NCBI GenBank assembly: GCA_017443065.1
Contig: JAFSPF010000031.1
Location: forward strand, 18,670 to 82,669
Source of the DNA: Lachnospiraceae bacterium
GTDB lineage: Bacteria > Bacillota > Clostridia > Lachnospirales > Lachnospiraceae
Direction: 5' to 3'
Length of the DNA: 64,000 nt
Part shown: in pieces, positions 35,624-43,168 of the stretch
How the letters are laid out: every line of letters begins with the position of its first letter
Position numbering within the stretch: the first letter of the stretch is position 1
The notes under the pieces: model-generated
Database searches by the model: none
What the model saw: only the letters and a program-made list of their open reading frames with translations
Told to the model about the DNA's origin: nothing
Program-made: the position numbers and the translations under genes

Positions 35624-37186
35624 ATGGGCAGCACGAACAGGATTACAGGATTAAACTCGGGTCTGGATACAGAGTCTTTGGTGACTTCACTGGTATCCAG
35701 CTATCAGAAAAAGGTCGACAACCTGAAGGGCAACCAGAAGCGGATGGAGTGGAAGCAGGAGGCCTGGAAGCCGGTCAACTCCGCGTTTACGAAGTTTTAT
35801 AACGGCCCGCTCGATACGATGAGCATGAAGTCGTCCTTTATGAAGAAGACGACGACTTCTTCGAACAAATCCGCCGTGAGCATCACCACCAAAGACGGTG
35901 CGATGAACGCAACGCAGAAGATGAAGGTTACGAAAATCGCCTCTTCCGCCTTTACGACGGGCGGCAAGATCGAGGGTGCCACGAGCGGTTCCAAGAGCCT
36001 TGCTGATCTCGGTGCCACAAAAGATCCTGAAACCGGGAAGTATACGCTGACGATCAACACCGGAAAGATGGCGACAGACAGCGAGGGAAACTCCACCGGG
36101 TCGATTGCGGAGGCGACGAAGAAATCAGTTACCCTGACCTTCGAAGACAATGCGACCATCAATGATGTGATCAAGGCCATCAAGGGCGCGACCATTGAAG
36201 GAAGCGACACCCGTCTCAATGCCAACTTTGATGAGGCGCAGGGACGTATCTACATCTCCGCCGCGGCAACCGGAGACGCCAGCAACTTCTCTTTTGCGGC
36301 TGGCGGCGTGGCGGATGCGCTGAAGCTGAACGAAGGCAAGTACAACGAAGGAACGGATGCCGAGATCTGGCTCAATGATGTGAAGTACAATGATGCGGAC
36401 GGCACCTTTGATATTAACGGCCTGCAGATCACGGCCAACGAAGTCACGGAGCAGGAGTTTTCGATCACCACAAAGACCGATACCTCCGGCATCTATGACA
36501 TGGTCAAGGATCTCTTAAAGCAGTACAACGAGATGATCAAGACCCTGGATACCGCTTACTACGCGGATTCCTCCGCCAAGTACAAGATGCTCACCGATGA
36601 CGAGAAGTACGCGATGGGTGAAAAGGAAGTGGAGGACTGGGAGAAAAAGATCAAGGATGGTCTGCTGAGCAAGGATTCCAGACTGGGTGAGGTGTCGAGT
36701 GCACTCAAGGCCATGATGCAGGGAGAAATCGAGGTGACTCTCGGCGACGGAACCAAACAGATGATGACGCTTTCCACTTTCGGCATCAATACAGGTTCTT
36801 ACCTGACGACGGCAAAGGACGAACGCGGTGTCCTGCATATCGACGGCGATTCGGATGATATTGTTACCAAGAACAACGAAGACAAGCTGCAGGCCATGAT
36901 CAATTCCGATCCGGATGCGGTGGCGGATTTCTTCTCGAAGCTGGCACAGAACCTGCGTAAGGGCATGTTCGATCAGATGAAGGGCACGGAGTACAGCTCC
37001 TCCTTCACGATCTACGAGGACAAGCTGATGGCGCAGCAGTATTCGAGCTACAACTCGAAGATTCTGGATGCGACGGAGCGTCTCAACAAAAAAGAGGATG
37101 CCTACTACGCGAAGTTCACCAGAATGGAAAAGGCCATGGCGAAGGTCAATTCCGTACAGCAGAACCTGTCCGGATACTTCGGCTGA
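35624..37186 (+). CDS. fliD: Flagellar filament cap protein FliD
   Basis: A 520-aa protein forming the cap under which flagellin folds. The N-terminus ITGLNSGLDTESLVTSLVSS matches FliD_N; residues 300-510 match FliD_C with IYDMVKDLLKQYNEMIKTLD and the final heptad region YYAKFTRMEKAMAKVNSVQQ. The usual length. AAGGAGGTGGT precedes the ATG. A strong hairpin follows before fliS, so relative levels in the operon may be set post-transcriptionally. Confidence 0.93.
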   Translation: MGSTNRITGLNSGLDTESLVTSLVSSYQKKVDNLKGNQKRMEWKQEAWKPVNSAFTKFYNGPLDTMSMKSSFMKKTTTSSNKSAVSITTKDGAMNATQKMKVTKIASSAFTTGGKIEGATSGSKSLADLGATKDPETGKYTLTINTGKMATDSEGNSTGSIAEATKKSVTLTFEDNATINDVIKAIKGATIEGSDTRLNANFDEAQGRIYISAAATGDASNFSFAAGGVADALKLNEGKYNEGTDAEIWLNDVKYNDADGTFDINGLQITANEVTEQEFSITTKTDTSGIYDMVKDLLKQYNEMIKTLDTAYYADSSAKYKMLTDDEKYAMGEKEVEDWEKKIKDGLLSKDSRLGEVSSALKAMMQGEIEVTLGDGTKQMMTLSTFGINTGSYLTTAKDERGVLHIDGDSDDIVTKNNEDKLQAMINSDPDAVADFFSKLAQNLRKGMFDQMKGTEYSSSFTIYEDKLMAQQYSSYNSKILDATERLNKKEDAYYAKFTRMEKAMAKVNSVQQNLSGYFG

Positions 37187-37195
37187 GTGTCATAT

Positions 37196-37228
37196 GCGGC
37201 GTCCGCGTCCGGTAAGCGCGGACGCCGC
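37196..37228 (+). terminator. Strong hairpin between fliD and fliS
   Basis: GCGGCGTCCGCG/CGCGGACGCCGC, a perfect 12-bp stem, without a T-run. It may be a weak terminator or a 3'-end stabiliser that lowers fliS relative to fliD. Confidence 0.5.
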
Positions 37229-37276
37229 TTGCAATACATGTAGGGAAAACACAATCTTAAAACGGGGAGAAACATC

Positions 37277-37663
37277 ATGGCACCGACAAATGCATACGCA
37301 CAGTACGCCAACAACAAGGTTATGGCGGCATCGCCCGCGGAGCTGACTCTGATGCTCTATGAAGGCGCCATCAAGTTCTGCAACATCGCAGAGGTCGCAA
37401 TCGAAAAAAAGGATGTGGACAAGGCGCACACCAACATCATCAAGGTGGAGAAGATCATCGAATATCTGCGCAACACCCTGGACATGAGTTATCCGGTTGC
37501 ACAGGACTTCGAAAACATGTATTCTTATCTTGACAGACGACTGGTGGAAGCCAATATGCGCAAAGACGTGGAAATCGTCAGGGAAGTCAATGAGCATATG
37601 CATGCGATCCGCGACAACTGGATTCAGGTGATGAAGAAGAACGGGTTAAAGGTGCCGGCATGA
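37277..37663 (+). CDS. fliS: Flagellin export chaperone FliS
   Basis: A 128-aa four-helix protein: YAQYANNKVMAASPAELTLM, then LYEGAIKFCNIAEVAIEKKD and NTLDMSYPVAQDFENMYSYL, all conserved in FliS. It keeps flagellin unfolded before export by binding its C-terminal helix. It overlaps the next gene by 4 bp (ATGA), a typical fliS-fliT arrangement. Confidence 0.93.
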   Translation: MAPTNAYAQYANNKVMAASPAELTLMLYEGAIKFCNIAEVAIEKKDVDKAHTNIIKVEKIIEYLRNTLDMSYPVAQDFENMYSYLDRRLVEANMRKDVEIVREVNEHMHAIRDNWIQVMKKNGLKVPA

Positions 37664-38139
37664 CGGAAAACTATCTGGAGATGATGGCCGACAGCCTGCG
37701 GAAGAAGATCGGGATTCTGCAGGAACTGGAGACATTGAGTCTGAGCCAGAAAACTTTTTTTGAACAGGGAGATGCCATGGATGACGCCGCCTTCGATGAG
37801 GTGGCGGACCGCAAGGGCGTGCTGATCGAGGATCTGGAGAAGCTGGATGACGGCTTCACTTCCCTGTTTGAGAAGGTCAGGGATCAGATCGGCGAACACA
37901 AAGAACAATATGCCGCGCAGATCAGGGGAATTCAGGAACAGATCCGCACGGTGACCACGCTTTCCAATTCCATCGAGGCGCAGGAGAAGCGCAATAAAGC
38001 GGCGGCCGACCGCTATTTTGCCGCCGCCCGGGCGGAACTCAGCAAGGGCAGAAAAAGCGCCGGGACGGCCTATCTGTATCATCAGACGATGAACCATGCA
38101 CAGTCGGTCACACCGCAGTTTTTTGACAGCAAGAAGTAA
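37660..38139 (+). CDS. fliT: FliT/FlgN-like flagellar chaperone
   Basis: A 159-aa helical protein coupled to fliS. The region LQELETLSLSQKTFFEQGDA is followed by a coiled-coil segment and a basic C-terminus (RAELSKGRKSAGTAYLYHQT). FliT proteins chaperone FliD and sit right after fliS; this one lies in that place, though its sequence is only loosely similar. FlgN-type is the alternative. The gene symbol rests mainly on position. Confidence 0.6.
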   Translation: MTENYLEMMADSLRKKIGILQELETLSLSQKTFFEQGDAMDDAAFDEVADRKGVLIEDLEKLDDGFTSLFEKVRDQIGEHKEQYAAQIRGIQEQIRTVTTLSNSIEAQEKRNKAAADRYFAAARAELSKGRKSAGTAYLYHQTMNHAQSVTPQFFDSKK

Positions 38140-38144
38140 TCCCC

Positions 38145-39089
38145 ATGGTGTTCCCGGAGACATTTTTTGAAAGCGAAACCCGTGACGGGTTTACCATATC
38201 ATCCATGATGAAACGCGCGTGGGCGGCGGAACTCGAAGTCCTCGGCGCGTTTCATGATTTATGCGAAGCGCACGGGTTTCGTTATTATTTTGCCTACGGC
38301 TCACTTTTGGGCGTCGTGCGCCACGGAGGGTATGTTCCCTGGGATGATGATATTGATCTCTGGATGTTCCGCGAAGACATGATGCGGATGAATGCCCTTC
38401 CCGACAGCGAATTTGCATCCCGCGGCCTCGTGCTGATCAATTCGCATCATGAGGAGGGCAACGTCAATCTGGCCTGGCGGGTGGATAACGGCCGCTGGGT
38501 CAATCTTTCCCCGGAGCACCTGATGAGATACCATCTCTGCCCCTTCGCGACGGGCGTGGACATCCATGCGCTGGATACCGTGCCTTCGGATCCGGAGGCG
38601 GAACACAGGCAGGATGTCCTGATCGCGACGGCCAACACCTTAAGCCGTACCTGGGAAGATCCGTCGCAACCGGAGGCGGAGAAGAAAAAGACCCTGCGCT
38701 GGCTGGAAGAGGAGATCGGGGCGCATCCGGACGAAGGGATGCCGGTAAGACAGCGCCTGATGATCCTTTCTGACCTCGCCATGGCGTTGTATACGGAAGA
38801 AAACAGCAATCTGGTGGCATTTCTCCCGAGCAAGCAGAAAAGCCGCACGCAGCTCTATGAGCGCGCCTGGTTCGGGGAACCGGTCTATATGCCCTTCGAA
38901 GGCTTTATCGTGCCCGTACCGGAGCGTTACAATCTTCTGCTGACACGCATTTTCGGGGCGGATTACATGAATCCGAGGCACAGCGGCGGGATGCACGGTT
39001 ATCCCTTTTACCGCAAACAGTACGATGCCATCAAACAACTGTTCGAAGAACAGGGCGAAATACTGCCGGAATTCCTTTCGGAGGCGTAA
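38145..39089 (+). CDS. LicD-family phosphotransferase in the flagellar cap operon
   Basis: A 314-aa LicD protein: FAYGSLLGVVRHGGYVPWDD followed by DIDLWM is the nucleotidyltransferase-fold active site with the DDDID metal ligands. LicD enzymes transfer phosphocholine or similar phospho-groups from CDP-linked donors onto glycans. Unlike the five later paralogues it has no C-terminal extension. It starts 5 bp after the fliT-like gene and is followed by the flagellin promoter, so it appears co-transcribed from the sigma-D promoter at 35004. That makes flagellin or its glycan the likely acceptor. The exact phospho-group cannot be told. Confidence 0.85.
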   Translation: MVFPETFFESETRDGFTISSMMKRAWAAELEVLGAFHDLCEAHGFRYYFAYGSLLGVVRHGGYVPWDDDIDLWMFREDMMRMNALPDSEFASRGLVLINSHHEEGNVNLAWRVDNGRWVNLSPEHLMRYHLCPFATGVDIHALDTVPSDPEAEHRQDVLIATANTLSRTWEDPSQPEAEKKKTLRWLEEEIGAHPDEGMPVRQRLMILSDLAMALYTEENSNLVAFLPSKQKSRTQLYERAWFGEPVYMPFEGFIVPVPERYNLLLTRIFGADYMNPRHSGGMHGYPFYRKQYDAIKQLFEEQGEILPEFLSEA

Positions 39090-39116
39090 AAATAAGCATT
39101 TTTTAATAGATAAGTC

Positions 39117-39143
39117 TTAACTTTTCTCATCTTTTTCCGATAT
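39117..39143 (+). promoter_or_regulatory. Sigma-D (sigma-28) promoter of flagellin 1
   Basis: TTAA (39117-39120), 15 bp, TCCGATAT (39136-39143). The transcription start should be near 39150, giving a leader of about 62 nt. Confidence 0.78.
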
Positions 39144-39167
39144 AATATGTGTAAAACAAAGTCTGCC

Positions 39168-39183
39168 GCAGCATGGATGCTGC
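39168..39183 (+). promoter_or_regulatory. Candidate CsrA-binding hairpin in the flagellin 1 leader
   Basis: GCAGCA-TGGA-TGCTGC: a perfect stem presenting GGA in the loop, with CATGGATG close to the CsrA consensus CARGGAUG. A second GGA lies in the Shine-Dalgarno AAGGAGGA (39197-39204). Confidence 0.6.
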
Positions 39184-39211
39184 GCGCGCAACACTCAAGG
39201 AGGAAAAAACC

Positions 39212-40036
39212 ATGGTAGTACAACACAACATTACAGCAATGAACAGCAACCGTATGCTTGGTGTCACAACCGCGACGCAGGCGAAGTCGACCGAGAAGCT
39301 TTCTTCCGGTTACAAAGTCAACCGTGCGGCTGATGATGCGGCAGGCCTCGCCATCAGCGAGAAGATGCGCAGACAGATCCGTGGTCTGACGCAGGCTTCC
39401 CTGAACGCGCAGGATGGTATCAGCTGCGTGCAGACGGCTGAAGGCGCTCTGGCAGAAGTCCATGACATGCTGCAGCGCATGAACGAACTGGTCAACAAGG
39501 CCGGTACCGACACCCTTCAGCAGACCGACCGTAGCTACATCCAGTCCGAGCTTGATGCTCTGGTGAGCGAAATCGACCGTGTTTCCGCGACGACGACCTT
39601 CAACGAGACGATGCTCCTGAACGGTTCGTTCCAGAACAAGAGAATCCAGGTCGGTGCAGAAGCTTCCGCTTCCAACCAGATCAACATCAGCATCAACAAG
39701 ATGAGCGCGTCCGGCATCGGCGTGAAATCGATCAACGTCGTTTCCGCCTCCGGTGCACAGGCAAGAAGCCAGCTGCAGAGCATCAAAGATGCTTTGAAGA
39801 GCGTTTCCCAGCAGAGATCTGATCTCGGTGCTGTGCAGAACCGCTTAGAGCACACGGTCAAGAACCTGGACAACGTTGTGGAGAACACGACTGCTGCCGA
39901 ATCCCAGATCCGCGACACGGATATGGCGACAGAGATGGTCAAATTCTCGAACAACAACATCCTGGCGCAGGCCGGCCAGTCCATGCTGGCGCAGGCGAAC
40001 CAGAGCAACCAGGGCGTGCTGTCCTTGCTCGGCTAA
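39212..40036 (+). CDS. Flagellin 1
   Basis: A 274-aa flagellin, the filament subunit. The N-terminal D0/D1 helices (NITAMNSNRMLGVTTATQAK, EKLSSGYKVNRAADDAAGLA) and C-terminal helices (AAESQIRDTDMATEMVKFSN, NILAQAGQSMLAQANQSNQG) are fully conserved; there is little between them, so the D2/D3 surface domains are lacking. ATG 39212 has an excellent AAGGAGGA; the frame extends back to 39173 through the CsrA-site hairpin. It is expressed from its own sigma-D promoter and ends in a terminator. About 80-85% alike by eye to flagellin 2. Confidence 0.95.
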   Translation: MVVQHNITAMNSNRMLGVTTATQAKSTEKLSSGYKVNRAADDAAGLAISEKMRRQIRGLTQASLNAQDGISCVQTAEGALAEVHDMLQRMNELVNKAGTDTLQQTDRSYIQSELDALVSEIDRVSATTTFNETMLLNGSFQNKRIQVGAEASASNQINISINKMSASGIGVKSINVVSASGAQARSQLQSIKDALKSVSQQRSDLGAVQNRLEHTVKNLDNVVENTTAAESQIRDTDMATEMVKFSNNNILAQAGQSMLAQANQSNQGVLSLLG

Positions 40037-40076
40037 GCCTAAGCAAGTTCGGGGCTTTAACCAGACTACCACGAAC

Positions 40077-40101
40077 CGCCGCTGCTTCCGCAGCGGCGTT
40101 T
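40077..40101 (+). terminator. Rho-independent terminator after flagellin 1
   Basis: CGCCGCTGC/GCAGCGGCG stem with TTCC loop, followed by TTTCT. Confidence 0.8.
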
Positions 40102-40170
40102 CTCTGTTCCTCTTACACGAACATATTTTCCCACATCCTCACTACGATTCCCATATTTTCACGAAATAAA

Positions 40171-40233
40171 TACGGGAAAAAGTGTAAGATATTTGACAAT
40201 GTCCTTATTTAGTGGTAATATTTACGGGAAAAA
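40171..40233 (+). promoter_or_regulatory. Fic gene promoter flanked by 11-bp direct repeats
   Basis: TTGACA (40193-40198), 17 bp, TAATAT (40216-40221). TACGGGAAAAA occurs at 40171-40181 and 40223-40233, one copy on each side of the promoter, the later one just before the ribosome-binding site: a plausible operator pair. Confidence 0.6.
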
Positions 40234-40250
40234 CAGAGGAGGATATGAGA

Positions 40251-41297
40251 ATGCGTGATTTTCATTATAATCAGTTGACAAACGAAAGATGGGATACGGA
40301 GACGCTCGGTTTTGTCGCCACGATCAACAGATTTGCGGGAAAACAGGAGCTGTATCTGAAGCAACGGCCTGCGGAACTGGAGAAGCTGGTGGAGATTGCG
40401 AAGATACAAAGCACAGAGTCTTCCAATGCCATTGAGGGGATCGTGACGACGGCCACACGGATCCGGCAACTGGTCGAAGAAAAAACAACCCCAAAGAACA
40501 GGGATGAGCAGGAAATCGCCGGATACCGTGACGCCCTGAATATCATTCATGAAAGCTTTGATGCGATTCCGATCACGAGGAATTATATCCTGCAGCTTCA
40601 TAAGATCATGTGCAGCCACATGAATTCACCGATGGCAGGGAAGACGAAGACGGTTCAGAATTACATCAGTGCGACATTTCAGGACGGACATACGGAGGTG
40701 TTGTTTACGCCGCCGGGGCCCGTTGAGACACCGCGGATGCTGGACCGGATTTGCGAAGAATACAATCAGGCCATAGGAAATGAGACGGCGGATCCGCTAT
40801 TGCTCATACCGGTGTTTATTCATGATTTTTTATGTATTCATCCCTTCAATGACGGTAACGGAAGAATGAGCCGCCTCCTGACGACACTGTTGCTCTACCG
40901 GAACGGATTTTACGTCGGTAAGTATATTTCTTTGGAGGCAAAAATAGAGAAGAGCAAAGCGCAATACTACCGGTCTCTGCGTGAATCGCAATGGAAGTGG
41001 GAGGAAGGTATGGAGGATATCATTCCGTTTACAAAATATTTGCTTGGAACCGTTGTTTCGGCATATCGGGATTTCGAGGACAGGTTTTCTCTGGTGGAAA
41101 CAAAAATTCCCGCACTGGAAACAGTTCGCCGTGCCGCACATTACAAATTGGGAACTTTTTCCAAACAGGAGGTCAGGGAGCTGTGCCCGTCGCTCAGCGT
41201 GAGTGCAATAGAGGTTGCCTTGCGAAAACTGGTGATTTCCGGAGAGCTGACACGCGAAGGCGCAGGAAAGGCCACACGGTACAAGGTAAATCGCTGA
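40251..41297 (+). CDS. Fic-domain protein with N-terminal inhibitory helix and C-terminal winged helix
   Basis: A 348-aa Fic protein, an enzyme type that usually moves AMP from ATP onto a target hydroxyl. The catalytic motif HPFNDGNGRMSR lies near residue 197. An inhibitory motif SNAIEG (E62) precedes it, so this is a class II, self-restrained Fic. The C-terminal 60 residues (FSKQEVRELCPSLSVSAIEV, then ALRKLVISGELTR) look like a winged helix. ATG 40251 has AGAGGAGG 8 nt before it. It sits between the two flagellin units with its own promoter. Target unknown; the DNA-binding part suggests it controls its own gene. Confidence 0.87.
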   Translation: MRDFHYNQLTNERWDTETLGFVATINRFAGKQELYLKQRPAELEKLVEIAKIQSTESSNAIEGIVTTATRIRQLVEEKTTPKNRDEQEIAGYRDALNIIHESFDAIPITRNYILQLHKIMCSHMNSPMAGKTKTVQNYISATFQDGHTEVLFTPPGPVETPRMLDRICEEYNQAIGNETADPLLLIPVFIHDFLCIHPFNDGNGRMSRLLTTLLLYRNGFYVGKYISLEAKIEKSKAQYYRSLRESQWKWEEGMEDIIPFTKYLLGTVVSAYRDFEDRFSLVETKIPALETVRRAAHYKLGTFSKQEVRELCPSLSVSAIEVALRKLVISGELTREGAGKATRYKVNR

Positions 41298-41344
41298 TGC
41301 ATCATAGAACCTGACACAAAAATCATTTTTTTACTTCAAAGCTC

Positions 41345-41371
41345 TAAAGTATGATTCAAATCGTCCGATAT
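41345..41371 (+). promoter_or_regulatory. Sigma-D (sigma-28) promoter of flagellin 2
   Basis: TAAA (41345-41348), 15 bp, TCCGATAT (41364-41371). The leader would be about 190 nt, much longer than for flagellin 1. Confidence 0.85.
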
Positions 41372-41430
41372 AAAGAGTGCAAGCGGGAAAGAACAACAGA
41401 CCGCAGGCACACACAACAGATACTGCTGCA

Positions 41431-41459
41431 GGTAAGGCGACAAGGATGCCGCAACTACC
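41431..41459 (+). promoter_or_regulatory. Candidate CsrA-binding hairpin in the flagellin 2 leader
   Basis: ACAAGGATG (41440-41448) matches the CsrA consensus core ACARGGAUG. It is placed in the loop of a stem formed by GGTA.GGC and GCC...TACC. A second GGA lies in the Shine-Dalgarno AAGGAGGA (41556-41563), and a GAAGATG/CATCTTC hairpin (41539-41555) abuts it. Confidence 0.55.
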
Positions 41460-41477
41460 TAAACCGCATGGAGAGCG

Positions 41478-41522
41478 ATACCGCAGCGCGTGACGAGCAG
41501 AAGTCCGCATTGCGGTATTTTT
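41478..41522 (+). terminator. Terminator-like hairpin inside the flagellin 2 leader
   Basis: ATACCGCA (41478-41485) pairs with TGCGGTAT (41511-41518), followed by TTTTA. The same 3' arm could instead pair with ACCGCA at 41463-41468. This looks like a possible attenuator between promoter and gene; the 25-nt loop makes it weaker than a standard terminator. Confidence 0.4.
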
Positions 41523-41570
41523 ACGCTCACTGATTCAGGAAGATGAGGCATCTTCAAGGAGGAAAACAAA

Positions 41571-42395
41571 ATGGTAGTACAACACAATCTCACGGCAATG
41601 AACAGCAACAGAATGTTAGGTATCACGACTTCCACACAGGCAAAGTCGTCCGAAAAGCTTTCTTCCGGTTACAAAGTCAACCGTGCAGCGGATGACGCGG
41701 CAGGCCTGGCCATCAGTGAAAAGATGCGCAGACAGATCCGCGGTCTGACGCAGGCTTCCTTAAACGCACAGGACGGTATCTCCTGCGTGCAGACAGCAGA
41801 AGGCGCCCTCGGTGAAGTGCATGACATGTTACAGCGCATGAACGAGCTGGTAAACAAAGCCGGTACCGATACCCTTCAGCAGACAGACCGCAGCTACATC
41901 CAGTCCGAGCTCGATGCCCTGATCAGCGAAATCGACCGCGTCAGCGCAACGACGACATTCAACGAGCAGATGCTTCTGGATGGTACCTTCAAGAGCAAGA
42001 GACTGCAGGTTGGCGCGGAGGCTTCTCCTTCCAACCAGATCAATATCAGTATTGTCAGACTGAGTGCTTCCGGCATCGGTATCAAGAGCGTCAACGTCGT
42101 TTCCGGTTCCGGTCTGAAAGCGAGAAACCAGTTGGCACTCATCAAGGGTGCTCTGAAGAGCGTATCGAAACAGCGCTCCGATCTCGGTGCCGTACAGAAC
42201 CGCTTAGAGCACACGATCAAGAACCTGGACAACGTTGTGGAGAACACGACAGCGGCCGAATCCCAGATCCGCGATACGGACATGGCGACAGAGATGGTGC
42301 GCTACTCCAACAACAACATCCTGGCGCAGGCGGGTCAGTCGATGCTGGCACAGGCCAACCAGTCCAACCAGGGTGTGCTCTCCCTCCTCGGCTAA
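41571..42395 (+). CDS. Flagellin 2
   Basis: A 274-aa flagellin colinear with flagellin 1 without gaps. Differences cluster in residues 150-210 (for example FKSKRLQVGAEASPSNQINI and LKARNQLALIKGALKSVSKQ), the exposed D1 surface, while both ends are nearly identical. AAGGAGGA precedes the ATG. It has its own sigma-D promoter with a longer, structured leader, so the two flagellins may be made at different levels or conditions, or mixed in one filament. A terminator follows. Confidence 0.95.
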   Translation: MVVQHNLTAMNSNRMLGITTSTQAKSSEKLSSGYKVNRAADDAAGLAISEKMRRQIRGLTQASLNAQDGISCVQTAEGALGEVHDMLQRMNELVNKAGTDTLQQTDRSYIQSELDALISEIDRVSATTTFNEQMLLDGTFKSKRLQVGAEASPSNQINISIVRLSASGIGIKSVNVVSGSGLKARNQLALIKGALKSVSKQRSDLGAVQNRLEHTIKNLDNVVENTTAAESQIRDTDMATEMVRYSNNNILAQAGQSMLAQANQSNQGVLSLLG

Positions 42396-42433
42396 ACAGA
42401 ACAATAACGAAACAGCATATAAAACCCTCCTCA

Positions 42434-42467
42434 CGGGGCGCCGCAAAACCGGCGCCCCGCTTTCTTT
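42434..42467 (+). terminator. Rho-independent terminator after flagellin 2
   Basis: CGGGGCGCCG/CGGCGCCCCG stem, loop CAAAAC, followed by CTTTCTTT. Confidence 0.85.
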
Positions 42468-42468
42468 A

Positions 42469-42508
42469 TTCTGAGATATTCGCCTAAAAACCTTGGAATA
42501 TCTCAGAA
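42469..42508. promoter_or_regulatory. Perfect 13-bp inverted repeat before the HTH/kinase pair
   Basis: TTCTGAGATATTC (42469-42481) and GAATATCTCAGAA (42496-42508) are separated by 14 bp. It lies about 50 bp upstream of the promoter of the HTH gene and is a candidate operator for that regulator; a transcript hairpin is the alternative. Confidence 0.5.
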
Positions 42509-42559
42509 TAAGTATCCGGATAAACCAACATAACCCATTAAAATAATTATAAAAATGGC

Positions 42560-42588
42560 TTTACAAATAATCAAAATGATGGTTAAAT
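42560..42588 (+). promoter_or_regulatory. Sigma-A-type promoter of the HTH/kinase pair
   Basis: TTTACA (42560-42565), 17 bp, TTAAAT (42583-42588), 20 bp before the TTG start. Confidence 0.55.
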
Positions 42589-42607
42589 AGAATCAGAGGT
42601 GACAGCG

Positions 42608-43162
42608 TTGAGAGAAAATGAAGGAATATTCATAACACCTGTCAGTGTGACAGGAGAGGATGTCAAACAACTGCGGACAAAGCTGCAAATGACGCAGCGT
42701 GAGTTTTCGGCGTTTATCGGGACATCGTTACCGACAGTGGAACGATGGGAACAATCCAAAAAGGAGATCCGGGGTCCTTTGACACTGCTGTACGAAATCC
42801 TGGTTCGTTTTCCGGACTATGCGGAACGGTTCAGGGTTCCGGAAAAAGTGTTTCCGCTGCGCCTATGGTATATGCACAAAAAAACAGTATGCACTGTTAT
42901 TGACGCAGATTTGCTGGGCAGACGGGTACGTATCAGAAACTATCATCCGAATGTACTGTATTGCGCATTCGGCAACGAAACACAGCCGTCATTCGAAGAC
43001 TTTGAAGCATTCCTCGAATCCAGATGCTTTCCGCGGGAGAGGGATAAGATGAAGTTGATGTTGAAAGAAATGGATATCCCTTTTTATGATCCTCTGATGA
43101 TTATCGAGAAAACAGAGGGCAGGATGGAAGAGGACGCGTTTTGGATTCGTCTGGAGAGGTGA
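42608..43162 (+). CDS. HTH antitoxin-like protein with HipS-like C-terminal region
   Basis: A 184-aa protein. Residues 15-65 are an Xre-type helix-turn-helix (VKQLRTKLQMTQREFSAFIG, SLPTVERWEQ). The last 100 residues (VIDADLLGRRVRIRNYHPNV, FLESRCFPRERDKMKLML, IPFYDPLMIIEKTEGRMEED) follow the pattern of the HipA N-terminal subdomain (the part encoded separately as HipS in HipBST systems): a short beta part, then a F-x-LP-x-x-R helix and a DPF-x-LL helix. TTG 42608 follows AGAGGTGA at 5 nt; GTG 42599 is the alternative. The kinase gene follows after 6 bp. Likely DNA-binding antitoxin and kinase regulator in one chain. Confidence 0.65.
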   Translation: MRENEGIFITPVSVTGEDVKQLRTKLQMTQREFSAFIGTSLPTVERWEQSKKEIRGPLTLLYEILVRFPDYAERFRVPEKVFPLRLWYMHKKTVCTVIDADLLGRRVRIRNYHPNVLYCAFGNETQPSFEDFEAFLESRCFPRERDKMKLMLKEMDIPFYDPLMIIEKTEGRMEEDAFWIRLER

Positions 43163-43168
43163 TCCGGA

